The notes under the pieces were generated by a model. It saw nothing but the letters and a program-made list of their open reading frames with translations, did no database searches and was not told where the DNA came from. A stretch of DNA of 64,000 bases from Paragonimus westermani (Eukaryota; Platyhelminthes; Trematoda; Plagiorchiida; Troglotrematidae): assembly GCA_008508345.1 (NCBI GenBank), contig QNGE01000141.1, positions 176,119 through 240,118 on the forward strand. The letters run 5' to 3'. The position numbers were made by a program, and so were the translations under genes. Below are positions 25,166-38,018 of the stretch, piece by piece. The stretch's first letter is position 1. Each line of letters starts with the position of its first letter.

Positions 25166-26272
25166 GTCATTGTACCAACAGCCAATAGTGTTGTTTCGTA
25201 CACTGACACTTGCCTACTTCGTGTCGGTAAATGCAACGAAAATGGTGCAAAGTGTTCTTGATCGGTGAAGCGATGAGATGCAAAGTGTCATGGTTGGCAG
25301 CTGCAACCCAGTGACTTTATGAACACATCGGTAGAACAATGACAAGGGTTCGAATATTTAATGTGATTGTTGAACGGATTTCGCTGAATGAAGTGTGACT
25401 GGTTTGAAAGAAACCAAAATTCTAGGGTAACATGGGACTTGAGCGTCAATAAGTTAACGACAGCCTAGAAAACAATGGAACATCTGGAGGTTCAGAGTCA
25501 ACGGATTGTACGTATAAACTGTATTTTCCCGAAGTTCACAGTAACGCTATGTCAAAACCACCACCCAATCGGTGGTTTGCATAACGATACGTTACGTTGT
25601 CATTCCTGAGCAAAGTTTGTCTAATGGTGGTCTCACAACGTAACACCGCCGTTCAACTTTACACTTACGCTTCAAGACCAGCACTATTCCGAATTCATTA
25701 AGAATGGAGTCACAGACCTTCACGGAAAGTAAAGCAAGACAAAACTATTTGATCGACACTTTTCAGAAACAGGTTTGATGTGCGTGAGTTCATTAGCGCC
25801 TTGTGTTTGATCGCAAAATTTATATGCACCACACAAAAGGTTCTAATTGATAGTTCCTTTCTAGATTTGTTCCTGATTCTACTCACGAAACTGTTTGTAG
25901 ATCGACATAAGCAACCAGGGCACATTCTTCTTTGGTTGCTCATCATGAGTAGATTATACCATATATATTCATACGTATAAATATTTAGTTATGTACATAT
26001 TTCTTTCTAGAATTGCTGAGGGGATGCAATAAAATGTTACCTCAAAGAAACATTTCACACTATACCGTTTGTTTTAATCTAAACGTTGTATTCTTAATGA
26101 ACCATAATTCACACGATCGGGTGGATCGGCAAGAATTAATGGCGGGCTAATTCGTTTGATTCTTGGAATCACACCATGTCATCATACTGCATCAATACTT
26201 GGTGTGCCATTTGATCACTAAAAAGTTATCGAGATCTGAATACTTCTACGTATTTTTACTTGTGAAGTATAA

Positions 26273-26623
26273 GATTTCATAACTCAGGGGGCCGGTTTTG
26301 GATTCGGTTGCAAAACCAATCCATTATTCAGGATTCGAATACTTTGTAATGGAAGAGGTTGCTTCGTCACTGAGGAAAGATGTCATAGTAAGGTCACTTC
26401 GTCTGATGACGTGAATTGTTTAGTCAGTGCGCAAGGCATGTCTAACAAGTGCACACCAGCTCAAGCCATGAAATCCACCAGCATTCTAACCGGTTCAGAT
26501 TACCTTATCACATTCGACAAAACCAATAAATTTCGCCAAGCTGACCAAGAATCCTCATTGTGCTGTTACTTTCAAGGGCAGAATGATGAACGATATCAGG
26601 TGTTGGCAATGTTGCCATCATAG
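26273..26623 (+). pseudogene. Intronic Ig-like half-exon look-alike without donor
   Basis: The frame from 26273 is open for 116 codons to a TAG. Its last part reads DYLITFDKTNKF, then ADQESSLCCYFQ and YQVLAML, which resembles the E, F and G strands of the second half of Ig domain C. An AG at 26422-26423 would start it in phase 1 with TC, giving the same F junction as true exons. No phase-1 donor follows the last strand, and the frame runs into a stop. It may be a relic exon, a terminal exon of a truncated isoform, or chance. An AATAAA-type signal occurs near 26930. Confidence 0.28.
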
Positions 26624-29600
26624 ATCGGAGACGTCCATCGTTGGGATACTCAATAATTGCTAATATGGTGCACGAGTTTTATATCCTTCAAAATTCTTGT
26701 TTCGATCAATCCGTTGTACATAACCATAAAGGACAAAGTCTTTCAATTACAGTATGTTCATGTTGTTGAAGTCTGACAGTCATTTGTCAACCCTAAGAAA
26801 TCTGTGACTGCAGGAACGGCCTAAACGTATTCCCCTGTTAATGTTGCATTTCTTATCGATGTGTTGCTTCGGCTAAACGAAATGGAACGTACAGGACCAA
26901 AATTAATATATCCGGTGTGACTGATACTAATAAATAAAATTTATACATGCACTTGATGGTTTCGCACTCTCCGAAAAAAGTTGGAGGCACACGTTAGGAC
27001 ACGGTCAAAATTATTTGATTCGAACATTCAGTGGTAAGAACATATTTAATTATGGTGATCGCAACATCTACAATACGACATGAATAATTTCAAACATTTC
27101 TGCCATTCATTAAAATATGAATAGCACAGTAGCAAAACGATATTTTTAAACGAAGTGGCAAATGTATATATGGCTCCTAATCACGAACTAAACCCAAGGA
27201 AGATAGAGATTGATTATCACCTGGTTGTTGTTGCTGAGAGCTCTGAGACCCGTCGAATGATGCCGTAGACGATACAGTTTGCTAGCTACTGACATCAGAA
27301 CTGTAAGCGGTGGAACGCTATTGACGTAGTGGTTATAAGTCCCCCTCACGATTGGCATTGTTACAAACGAGCATTTGCTCTGGTACTGAAGAACAGTGAC
27401 AATCTCTTGCAAGCTGACAAGATTATATAAGGTACGGACGGTCGTGTAATGGAGTCCAGCGATCGCTCTATACTTCTCACACCACTACTATTCAGTAGTG
27501 AGGCATGAGCACGGATTTTGAAGACGAAATAACCGCGGGAAAATTATAAGAGAAAACTTTGAAGCGCAACATCGCATGACAAAATTCTTGCTACCTAAAA
27601 AACTGCGCATTGGTGACCAAGGCAACCGTGACATTCTGAGACCAGGGTGGTGCGCAGATGAGTTTGTAGTCATGTTGGAGAGTGCAGCTCATATTTTGGT
27701 TTTCCGAATAAGAATCCTTTGCACCCTTTGCGTTTCTGGCCCACAACGTTAACTGACGCGAGATTTATATCAAACACGGCTTAACCTTCTTGGTAACGAC
27801 GTTAATTTGACAACAGAAATTATTTCATCTGTTCTACGTTTACACTGCCCAACCATGTGTTTTTCTTCAAGAACGTTTAATCGTACTTATTAAACTTTGA
27901 CTTCTGATGTGATGGCCGTTAAACGGTTAAGACTGAGTTATAGAAGACGTTTCGCGATAGATGTGTCAAATTAAGTGTAAAACTGTTCCAGCTGCGACGG
28001 CTGTGGTTAGTGGTAGAAGTAATACAGAGGTACCCTGTGTGCTATATGGTCTGTTATGGCTTGATCTTATGGACACAAACTTCGCAGTTTATTATGGATG
28101 TTTTGGGGGATTTTTTGCTCAGTCAAATCCATCAAAGTGTGAAACCTTTCGCAAATCTATTTCTTCTTCGGAATATGAGCAACATGTAGCCCAAATTAAC
28201 AATGCTGCAGGCGTGATGATGATTCTATGGATGACTAAGTTTAAAATTCATTTAACAGCTACTGTGGGAACAGTGATGGGGTTTGTTAAGTAAGCTTAAA
28301 ACACCTACCGCTGAAAATTTGTTGGCTTGATTGTAGAAAATAAAACATTTGTTTAACTCTGGATGTTATCGATCGTGGGCCATGGTGGCCAATAGACTGG
28401 GAAATTGGAACCAACCGGGCTAACCTGAAATGGGTGTACACCTTCAGTCGGTCAGCCTGGTTTTGATTGAATCGGTATGGCGGAGCCGCTTACATATCCA
28501 AATTGCTTAGCAAACTTGTTTCCGGATGCTCTCTTTAAGTAACCACTTCATTTGGGACTCCTTTAAATGGTTTAGACTTCGGATTTTGTATCATGGTTCA
28601 CAATTATTGGATCGGATTTAAAAACACAGCTGCCCATTGAACTGTGGAATATTTTTTCAATACCTGAGCAAAGGTACCTTGGAAATACATGACACTGTAC
28701 TTCTTGAATGAAAGATAACGTCGGATATAAACTAAATGTATAACTAATGGGACGTGTCAAAAATGTACACACCCAAAATTACGTTCAATCAAGAATCAGT
28801 TAATTTTCGTCGTGTAGTCTAATATACTACTCTTTACTTTTTAACCCACGAGCCATGCTTCAAAATAGTCTGTCTGACATCCTAACGCACTCAGCACGCC
28901 AGCACTTGTGACAAATCCTTCTTTGTAAATCGACCTGAAAAAACCTTTTCCTTTGGGATCAAGTCCTTTCAGTCAGACGGCTTGTTGTTGGTAGAATTCA
29001 CATTCTAACATTGCCGACAGTATATGTTACAGACTATAATTTCAACTGAGAAAACATCCTGTATGCTTCCGGATGGGTAAAGTTTAACTGGTGTGTTTTG
29101 CGAAGTTGGCGCACTTCTGAATTGTGTAATCAGTGGCTGGTGTTTCAGACATTTCCACCAGCCATTAGACTAACTTCGTTGTATTGGATGTATAAACTAG
29201 GCACGAAGATATTTTGTAAGTCTGTTCCTGATGATTGTTCATGCTCACTTCAAACTGATACTCCACGGCCGGTTTCGTCACTGTTTTAACTCATCAGGTA
29301 AAGATGGCCGGAATAAGATGAGAAAACAATGGCCTGTCGTGTTACGAGCCGAAGCTTTTATACACCCGTCGACTGTTTCCCTATGGAAGTTATTTTTCAG
29401 TTACCTGGAGGGCAACCCTCGAAAAGTTCGGGTCAAGTGATCACATCATCAGTTTTCTCAAATGCAGCTCCTTCCGGACCAGGGCAATGCTGTACATAGT
29501 ACATATTGTCGTTATAATGCGTCAATTTCTATATATTACGTTCAAAGTTGTGTAACCGAAGAGTTAAGTCACAATACCAACTACTCGAAGTGTCCGTCTC

Positions 29601-30466
29601 TTTGATGCTTAAGTAAAGAGGTTCTGGAGTGGACATAAATTCACTCAAGTCTGTTGAGCATATGTGAAAATAGCCGCTGGTTACTCTGAGTTGTATAGTT
29701 GCAGCCGACGAGGATGAATTACAGAAAACCATTTTGCCCTTAAAAACATTTGGACCATGAGAAGACGCTAGGAAGTTGGTATGTTGCACATATTGGCGAC
29801 AGTGCTTTTTCTCAACGATCCGAAATGTATCGTTGACCACTTGGTCAAAGGATGTTTAGAGTTAGTAATCTCAGAATTCTGGTGGACTTCCGGTCAGCGT
29901 TGTCTCTTCAAGTTAGATCCCAGCGTGATACTAGCGAGTAAGCTCCTTCCAATGGTCTTCTTTGATTTGCAAGTTCACTGTGTCCTCGTTTGTATTCATC
30001 ATTCAGTGTTTCAGTTCATCTATTGCAGTTGATTCACAAACCCAACTCAGTGACTCGCTTTTCACTTTTCTCGAACTGAACATTCATCAAATATCCTCTC
30101 CTATAGACGAACTTTAAGTTAGTTTCAGAATCCTATTGATAATAAGAACCCCTGTGCAGGACATAATCCAACCGATCTAAACACAACCGTGTTGGTCATG
30201 TTAACGGTTTGTTAAACTGCCTGCCTGAAGCTCACGATTTCATGCAACAATATGAATGTTTCATTCTTACTAATGTAGGTCTGCTGTATATGCAAAATAA
30301 ATTTACCTGAATAGTATTGGACCGTGGATCAGGTATTAACGTCTGGGTGGGGGGAAGTCAAGTAAAATACTTCCGTTTGAAGACAGTATCATACACACGA
30401 TGACCTATGGACCTCACTACAGCAGCTTAATGAAGATTAACCACTAGCAGCGAGTAATTTATTGCA

Positions 30467-30679
30467 TTGACCAATATATTTTTTGAATGGTCTGTCGATC
30501 CCCTACCAGTGAGGAACAAAATAAAACTACGCCGTTCAACCAGTAACACAATTTTGCTCGGAAAACGAACAGTATATACAATTCTTTCCAGCTGCGAGCA
30601 AATGGCCAGTGACGTTCTCGTGTGCCTGCTGAACGCAACCACGTGGCCAGGCTCGTTTTACTTACATTGCCCGGATTAA
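30467..30679 (+). pseudogene. Intronic Ig-like half-exon look-alike with altered donor position
   Basis: The frame contains F-F-E-W-S, then LLGKRTVYTILSS, ASDVLVCLLNATTW and FYLHC. The order and spacing recall exon 20546-20696 (G-G-K-R, L-L-N-I-T, L-L-I-C, I-V-V-L). Where the real exon ends T|GTGAGT this one has T-GC-CC, so no donor is present. The acceptor-like ACCAG before 30510 would start in phase 1, like other domain exons. NAT is a potential N-glycosylation site if it is ever translated. A chance open frame is a real alternative, since both strands are open here. Confidence 0.27.
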
Positions 30680-32429
30680 GAGCAAAATGACGCCGTTCGT
30701 TTATGGTATAACATTTACACATTGTGTTGTCTAAAACATCAAATCAGCTTAAGGGCTGCCTGTCTTTTATATCCCAAATTCATTCATGAAGATTTGCGTG
30801 TATGTGTGTTTTGGCTCATATGAAGTTTCCAGTTAACTTGCAAAACTTATTCTTGTTAAATGCGCGTATCGGTTGAACGTGACTTTCCGGGTTCAGAATA
30901 ATCTGGTGTGTTGGAAGAAACCTTAATATCACAAAACAGACCCCCTGGAAGTCTTCTGGCCCATCTAAACTTTTCTTCTCACTCAGCCGCGGTGTAGATT
31001 TTGGTGTTTATCTTCTGAAAGCATCTTATCATCCAAGCAGTCATTATCCAATTACGACCTGTCTTTATTTGAAATGCGTTCACACTCTCCTATCGCCGAC
31101 ACTAAAATCCTGAACGAATGGTTTGAGATGTATAAAGCCTCATTCAAACTGTCTATAAGCGAAGGTCAATCATCGGTTTCAGACGTTTCAGACCGGCTTA
31201 CTAACTAGCTCGTATAAATGGCAAATATGTTAACTTCTACACAGAAACTCCAACGGTAATTCTCTCAAAGTCAACTTCGGTCCCGCTAACTGCATGTGTC
31301 TACAAATTTCAACGATTTCTGCTATTCCATCTGACCTGTTTTGTATCCTGTGGTGAACTGGCGTGTACGACCTTATCCCAAGTTAGCTCAGCGATTTCGG
31401 TTTTGTTGATATGTCGAGTTAACGATACAAATCTAGCAAGCTCTTGAATAAACTCGTGTACGAATTTGCTTGTATGTGTTCAGGTATTCAGAACCCAGGA
31501 GGCCGGGAAGTTGGATCAGAACCAAAGCAGTGAAAATGACAACAACACGTCAACGTGAACTGTGGAGTTTTGCTGCAGTGAAGGTCACACGGGAGTGCCG
31601 GAGGCAGTAATCGGAATATTTGTGGTCTAGTTTGGATTTTAGGTGGTATGGTGATATAAGTGCCACGTTAGGCTGTTTGATGAACATAATTCACGAGGCA
31701 TTGTTCTGCTGTTACCAGCATTCTGGATGTAGGACGTTTGGTGACTGCGGATTATACAGCAAACTTATTTATCTAATTGTGATCGTGGCCAATATCAAAA
31801 CTCAGGCAACATTATTTCGAAGGATAAAGAGGGTAAGCAGTTCGCGTTCTTGGGGACAAATTGGTGGCTAAGCTCGAGTACAGTGCACGCTGAAAGATCA
31901 CATGTATTGAGAGCATATGATGCGTTCTTCAAGCAGGTTGTATAGTCCAAATCATAACTGCTGTCTACATACTGGAAAAGAATCCTGTGAATGGTGTTTC
32001 GTAATGCCCTCAATTCAAGACTTTTGTGAATACCAGCCCCAAGTAATTGAAAACAGCGGCAACATATCAGTAACGATTTGCACAACAGTACAGCTTGTCG
32101 ACCGGTACGGGTGAACGTTCGCACGCGCCGAACCTTTAAACGTTTGATTGTGCTCTTAAGTGATCGGCCAGGTTCTACGAACGGTTGCCTCAAAGATTTC
32201 GACAGCAAGAATTGTCAGACGCCTAACTTTACTATCATGCTAAAACTGTTGCGTGGCAAAATTTTCAACGGCATGGCGTGAGTGCTTGTAGTTGATGACA
32301 CAAGCCTATCTGAAATAGCTCAACTGACTACTGACGGTACACCCATGAGGTGTAAAACATATTTTGTGGTTAGTTGCCTGAGAAGGCCTTTTCCATTAAG
32401 CCTTTCATTTTTTCTCTCCCACCAACTAG

Positions 32430-32897
32430 TTCCACCTTTGCTACAAATCGTAACCAAACAAGTGAACCGAAACCATGGACCGTTGTATTCTCGTAGCGTT
32501 CTAAAATGCGTGCCTGAAGGAGGACGCCCGGCATTTCCGTTCAATGTGGATGAGACAAGGTTTGAATCATCAGACATCTCGTTGCTCCAGAAAGACAATT
32601 TATCCTCAAGCATGGATGGTCCAATCTCGAATTTCTCAGAACCCATGGTGAATGAATCCAGCTTATGGAAATTCTCTTGGTATTTCTACCCTACCTACCC
32701 TGATGACCTACCGTACTCTCCGCATGTCAAGTTGGCCGGCTCTTCGAGATCAACAGATGTTCATCAATATGGTTCCGTTGGGCGTCATCCGATTTTAGTC
32801 CTTAATGAACCAGAACGCAGAGAAGCTGGGGTATATGTGTGTCAACTGGACGGACCGGGGGGTAGAGTTCAAGCTACAACCAAGCTGGATTTCCCAT
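32430..32897 (+). CDS. Nephrin-like receptor exon: Ig domain with long C-C' insertion (Ig-D)
   Basis: The exon is 468 nt (156 codons), phase 1-1, with acceptor CACCAACTAG and donor T|GTGGGT. A P-P linker leads to the first cysteine in SVLKCVPEGGRP; about 45 residues rich in D, E and S then intervene before WKFSWYFYPTYP, and the second cysteine stands in the classical A-G-V-Y-V-C-Q-L, followed by a VQATTKLDFP strand. The G-G-R-P after the first cysteine parallels G-G-K-P of Ig-A. NFS and NES are potential N-glycosylation sites. It joins the next exon as F-P-P. Confidence 0.88.
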
Positions 32898-34345
32898 GTG
32901 GGTCGTTTAGAAACACAGTCATATCATTGCTAATTCTTTTTTGATGATTGAATGTTTATTTGTTTACTAGAACAGACTAGCATGGACGGACAAGAGAGAA
33001 TCTTAATACAACTCACTAGCAAATTCAAAAACGAGGCCTAGTTGTGTTCTGATTTACAGTAGTAAGAAAATTTCCATTAACCAATATGCGCTTACAGCAT
33101 CAGCTATCAATAGCATTTGCTAACAAGTATCAGTATTGACGAATACCGGACCGTAATGTAACTTTTAATTGCGTTCTACGCAACTTGTACGAGACGCAGC
33201 CCAACTCAACCTAGTCATTATGGTGTGAAAAAAGGAACTTCAATGAACAAACAGGAAATATGTGCGTTACAACTTGCTCCTCTTCTAACCAAACGGAAAA
33301 AAGTTTTACTTAATCGAAAACTAACAGTGCATCCTGATGGTTGCATGTTGCCCTCGCGCATGTAAAGTCTGTTGTGATTATTATCATCGGTGGTTTCCGT
33401 TAATATAGTTGTGCCCTCTTAGCAGAGAGAGGAGATTTGAAGACACTAGAGTGGAAGTGTTAAAACAATGAACCATAGGCATATAAGTGAATCTTTCAAA
33501 CCGAAACCGTTCGCTATGGAACTTGTGGTTATTTTGTCTCGGTTTTCCAAGGAAGGTGGATTCCGATAGCATTGAGTATAAGGTGAACGCCATGAAATTA
33601 ACGGCAATCAATGCACTCAAATGCTTCTTGATGAGCTTCCTTGGAAACCGCACAGTTAAAGTTTTGTTAGAGCCCGCTTGTAATAAACATTTTTGATTCG
33701 GTCGGGATATGAACTACGGTGACATTTATCCAGCGTCAAATACGTTAACGATTGCACCACAACTAATACCAAGCTTACCAAAGGAAGCGGTGAATGGAAG
33801 TTTCTTTTGATTCGTATATATGGACAATACTGATTGTTTTGGAGGGGGCATGTTTCGAAGCGTATCAAAGCTTAGTAATTATCAGGCATTTTAAACAAAT
33901 GTATGCTTCAACTATTGTAAGTCAACATATGCCATCGGTGGGGTGATAGTTGTTCTATACTTGTTGAACTAGTTTCAGAAGTGGACGCATCATGCTGTCA
34001 CTCTGAAACAATTATTCATACTACTCACATGATTCCTTTGTGTATGTAATGTTTGAGATCTGAGGATCTGGATCGAGACAAGATAAACAGCCCACCCCCT
34101 AATTAATAAAAGTCTCGCGCTCCGACTATCACCTTTGGAAATGAAGCGGTTTCTCGGAGTTTTCACCTTCTTGTAGGTCATTGTTAATACTATCATTGTC
34201 AAAGAAGTAACCTATACTAAGTCCTCTGTGTCTGCAATGACACCTTCTTCATCTAAACTTCATCTCTCTCACTGCAAGCATTACTAAATAATATCTCCCA
34301 TGACATCTCAGATGGTACAATTGAGGTATCTAGTTATTTCTTGTT

Positions 34346-34358
34346 TATTTGAAGATCA
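34346..34358. repeat. Left target-site duplication of SINE copy 2
   Basis: TATTTGAAGATCA here is repeated exactly at 34514-34526, on the other side of the element. Its length and AT-richness are usual for LINE-mediated insertion. Confidence 0.8.
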
Positions 34359-34513
34359 CCGATGAGTAGTCGGGGATTTGGTTTATTTTCGAGTTGACCA
34401 TTACTCACATTTGATCGCAGCGTTCGCATTCAGATAGACGGTGCAGCCAGCCTCTTTCGAAAAGAAGCANGAATGTCCGGAGTTCAAATCCCGGCCGTGG
34501 TAAGGATATGCAT
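34359..34513 (+). mobile_element. tRNA-derived SINE/foldback copy 2 with 13-bp target-site duplication
   Basis: The element is flanked by identical 13-base direct repeats, TATTTGAAGATCA at 34346-34358 and 34514-34526, as left by target-primed retroposition. It begins with the family signature GATGAGTAGTCGGGG and the same body as the copy at 38.7 kb up to GAAAAGAAGCA. A single N at 34470 follows, and then the tRNA-like section in the opposite orientation to that copy, with B-box-like GAGTTCAAATCC on the plus strand. The junction at N is therefore an inversion relative to the 38.7-kb copy, either real foldback structure or an assembly jump across a hairpin. Confidence 0.82.
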
Positions 34514-34526
34514 TATTTGAAGATCA
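34514..34526. repeat. Right target-site duplication of SINE copy 2
   Basis: This is an exact copy of the 13 bases at 34346-34358. Both copies are intact, which suggests the insertion is younger than the decayed Penelope-like and gypsy relics. Confidence 0.8.
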
Positions 34527-35009
34527 TTCAACAAATCCTGTTGCCCTTGGTTTATATCAACCACTGTTCACATGCATCAATGAAACAGCTTTTGTGAATG
34601 GTGTATTACCTGAAGGTGGAGATGGGGGAGTACCTTAATAAGTCATTGTTATTGAGAACGGAGAAACATGGACGCATATTTGCAATAAGGCTATCTGTCA
34701 GATGGCTTACTGAATATTCGGCTAAAGATAAAGACAACAACTGTGCACGAAACGATATTGCTTTTGATAATTTTGCACTTGTGGGCAATGTATGGCAGTC
34801 TTCTTACTTAATTAGCTCCAAGTGTCAGCAAATTTCTGCATGTAACAGTGGTAAAGATACATGTGCTAATACCCTACACATTCCATGTTTGTGTTTGTTC
34901 ACAAATGGTTTGTGTGAATTGTTTCGTTTGTGTGACTTGTTCCACTCATCAAAGTGATCGCAGTTCATGTGGTTCCAAATCAATTTTAGCCAGTCCTTCC
35001 GGACAGGAT

Positions 35010-35090
35010 GCACTATAGCCTGGTTTCCCGCTTATTAGAGCTCGATAGTGATACGTATCCATACCACGGCCGGTGACTGAGCTCTGATGG
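35010..35090 (-). repeat. Degenerate SINE copy 4 (partial)
   Basis: The stretch GCACTATA...TTATTAGAGCTCG...CGTATCC...CCACGGCCGG follows the central part of the 38.7-kb copy (38811-38873) with several substitutions and small gaps, in the same orientation. The tRNA-like head beyond CCACGGCCGG is not clearly alignable. No target duplication was found. It lies about 500 bases downstream of copy 2. Confidence 0.6.
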
Positions 35091-35956
35091 CTCATTTCCG
35101 AGGGAACTAGGTTGTCCATTGTTCCACTGACACCACAGTGGTCACGACCGGATTGTCATATGCAAATACCCAACCTTATTCACGTGTCGGTACTCCTCAA
35201 CTTGCTCGATCGACTCGTGAGGAGGATACTGACTGCCTAGAAAAATTTAATCGATGACCCTACGAACCACATCTTTCGCCAGTAAGTTTCGATTATTCGA
35301 AATAACCATACAGCTCGTCAGACAGCCTCCGCTATTTCTGGAGTCAAGCCGACATTGATGCTCTTGTTAGTGTGTTCACCTAACCGTGGAAAGACAAACG
35401 TGCGGTTTTTGTCAAGATGAAATGCGGCCGTTTCAAAACCTCATATTTTTAACTTGACTGAATTGATCATCCATTCTTTCGTAGTGAACAAATTACAAGG
35501 TATTAACAGCAGAGTTTTGTTTTCTGGGAATTCAGTCGTCAACTGAGTTGCCAGGTTAGTACAGTAATGATTGTTGATGAATTTCACCCAGGTTAAATCC
35601 TATGCCAAGAATCCACCTAAAAGTCAGAGTCCTCTCATCACTCAAGTATGAAATGGCCCATTCCACACAATACGGCCTCGTTGGATTTCAGACCCACTTT
35701 TTGACAGGTGTGCGTGTACAAACTGTCTCCTGGATGTCTGACTTCTTATCAACACATGGAATCGTTTATCACAGTGATACAGAATGAATCCGGATTGTAC
35801 TGCCCCAACGAGTCGGTTTCACCGAACATCGTGTCTCATAAGTCACCTCGGCATGCAAGCCAGTCTTATTTTCCCATGCCCCTCTGCCGAACAAGGTACA
35901 AATATAAGATGTTTGGCTCCAGTCCTCATAGTACTGATACCAAACAGTTACTAAGC

Positions 35957-36134
35957 CCACCTCGAATACGACCGGAGGCGGAAGGATTAACGCTTGTTTG
36001 CTTCAGAACGGGCGCACCCTCAATATAACCGAATATTTCGGATGGACCACATCCATCTTACAGTTGTTTCCTCAATGAATTCTCAAAATGTAGATCTTGT
36101 GTGCACGCTGAATGTGAACGCCATATCAAAGTAG
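35957..36134 (+). pseudogene. Frameshifted Ig-like segment (possible relic exon)
   Basis: Three successive frames together look like one Ig domain. 35957-36025 reads PPRIRPEAEGLTLVCFRTGA (first cysteine strand). A shifted frame then gives ITEYFGWTTS (tryptophan strand). A third, from about 36057, reads LTVVSSMNSQNVDLVCTLNV (second cysteine strand) before a stop at 36132. Two frame changes within about 60 bases prevent translation as a single exon, and no donor follows in the right phase. It is a decayed Ig exon, a sequence-error-broken real exon, or coincidence. Confidence 0.3.
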
Positions 36135-38018
36135 ACTGCTTTCCCATATCCTTGCCAGTGTGCAAATTTGAAGGGCACCAAAAAGCAGATATGTAATAAT
36201 CGTGTAGAATGCGTATTACGTGCACAACGCACAGCGCGAAATCCCTTATGAGTGTTGTGCAATCTTCCAAGAAAACGCTGGCTAACCACGGTGACAATCC
36301 AACTATCCCATGTGTCCAATACAAGGCCGGATCACAGTGACACAACACTAAATCAGCAAGGTAGTTAAGTAGACAACCTTAACAGTTTCCAGCGGCAAGT
36401 CGTCGCCGGGGAACGGATTATAATCCGGTAACAAATATGCTAAAGTCAAATTATAATCACACAGTATGACATCCATACCCAACATGGTTCTCTCGAGCAG
36501 TCCTGTGGTTAAAATGTGCACTGAGCTAAGCCTGAAAAAAAGTGACACAACAATCAAGAAAAGCGGAATAATCAGCAACTACCTATTTGCACAACCATCA
36601 AATTAACACGACAGAAAAAAACACCTAGCTCAAGGTCCGGATAACCTGTTTGTCAAAAATAGATCTCATGGAATTATCAGTCAAGCGATTTCCACATGTT
36701 TGAACTTGAAGTTCCTATACAGTGAGTTACTTAACACGTGCTTCGTGGGTTACCAGTGCATATCCGAATCACCTTCAAGCTTCGATAACAAGTCATCTGC
36801 ACTCTTGATCCGTGGTTTCTGTTTGTCCCATCATTACTGAAGGGGAGAATTTCGGCGCTGTGTATTAAGAAAGCTGACAAAAGGTAAAGCCATTCGTGGA
36901 GTATGGGAATAGTGGGAACACCCTAAACGAATTCGGAATTCACTGGAAACCATTTGTGTAGCACATACTTATGTCTGGTAAGACTCAACTTCCGATGAGT
37001 CAAAACGTTTAATAACTACATTGCATCTACAAAACGAAGACCAGCTTACTGCTTAATCTAACACACTACGCAGTGATACGTGGAGATTTTCAGCCTAACA
37101 CAATATTTCATTGTTCACTGACCAATGTTCAGTGTTCAGTCGTACGAGAGCACGATTCAACCGAAGGCTCCTGGGCGTTTGTTTAACGCGTGCATCTGTT
37201 TTGCTTGTTATCGATCGTTACTGGACTCGATGCTTCGAAAACTATACACACACAGGCACGGTGTTTTAAAGCAATCGGACAACAATTGCAGGTCTGAGGT
37301 GGGACAGTCGCGTACCTCTCAATCTTTCACCATGACTGCAGATTCCGCTGGACAGCTGTTTCGCTTTAATTAAATCCACAGCTCTTGTGGTCCTATACAG
37401 TCGGGTTACCCTGGGGTTTTTGTAGCCTACTGTGTCTACCGTTGGTCAGTTGGTCGCCAGCTGTCAAACAGGTCGAATAGACAGTTTCCGAATACAAAAG
37501 CTAGGCACAATGAACCATTCCAATTTAGTTGTGTAGAGCTAACCTACTATCTGCCCAAGTTTCTTAAAGCGGAAACATTTTGAAAACAGTTCACCCGGCA
37601 AATTTTACAGATGGGGTTTATCAGGAGGACTAGTTCTAGAACGACATTTGCCAAACTATGTCTTTAAATCTACAATGACTTGCAATTTCGCAGATTTTTG
37701 GTTTAAACCATGTTTGTATAAAATATGTGGTTAGAGTAATCAATATCTGTGGTTTTGGTTAATTAAGCATTCTAAAACATTCACGTTTTAGTACACGCAA
37801 TGGTCAAGTTGAGGACTGTCATCAGATTAAAATCCGAACGGCGAATACAGCTTCGTTGAACTAATGAACTCACGTATAAGTTTTAGACAGTTCGTTTTGA
37901 AAAGAAGTACTATAGAATCGAATCATCTAAGTGTTTGGGCTATCCAATAGAGGACATTCTGGGAAAAATTCCTGTGGTTGACGTTATCGTAAGTTGACTG
38001 CCTTGGTCATTGCACTAT

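Larger units (their letters stand above)
20697..32429 (+). other. Largest intron (11733 bp, phase 1)
   Basis: This intron lies between Ig-C and Ig-D. It holds the minus-strand Penelope-like relic (23722-25165) and two Ig-half-exon look-alikes (26273-26623 and 30467-30679). A weak match to the SINE family (GTAGTGCGTATC...) lies near 22390-22425. Other open frames, such as 27961-28293 plus and 31795-32208 minus, carry no motif I can name. Confidence 0.7.

Noticed and set aside
27961..28293. 110-codon plus open frame
   Set aside because: Cysteine- and tyrosine-rich but without any domain, and within chance length.
29529..29840. Minus-strand frame with S-S-S-W-Y-C resembling an Ig strand
   Set aside because: Wrong strand for the receptor, no first-cysteine strand and no splice context.
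31795..32208. 137-codon minus open frame
   Set aside because: No recognisable reverse transcriptase or other motif; overlaps plus-strand open frames; likely chance.
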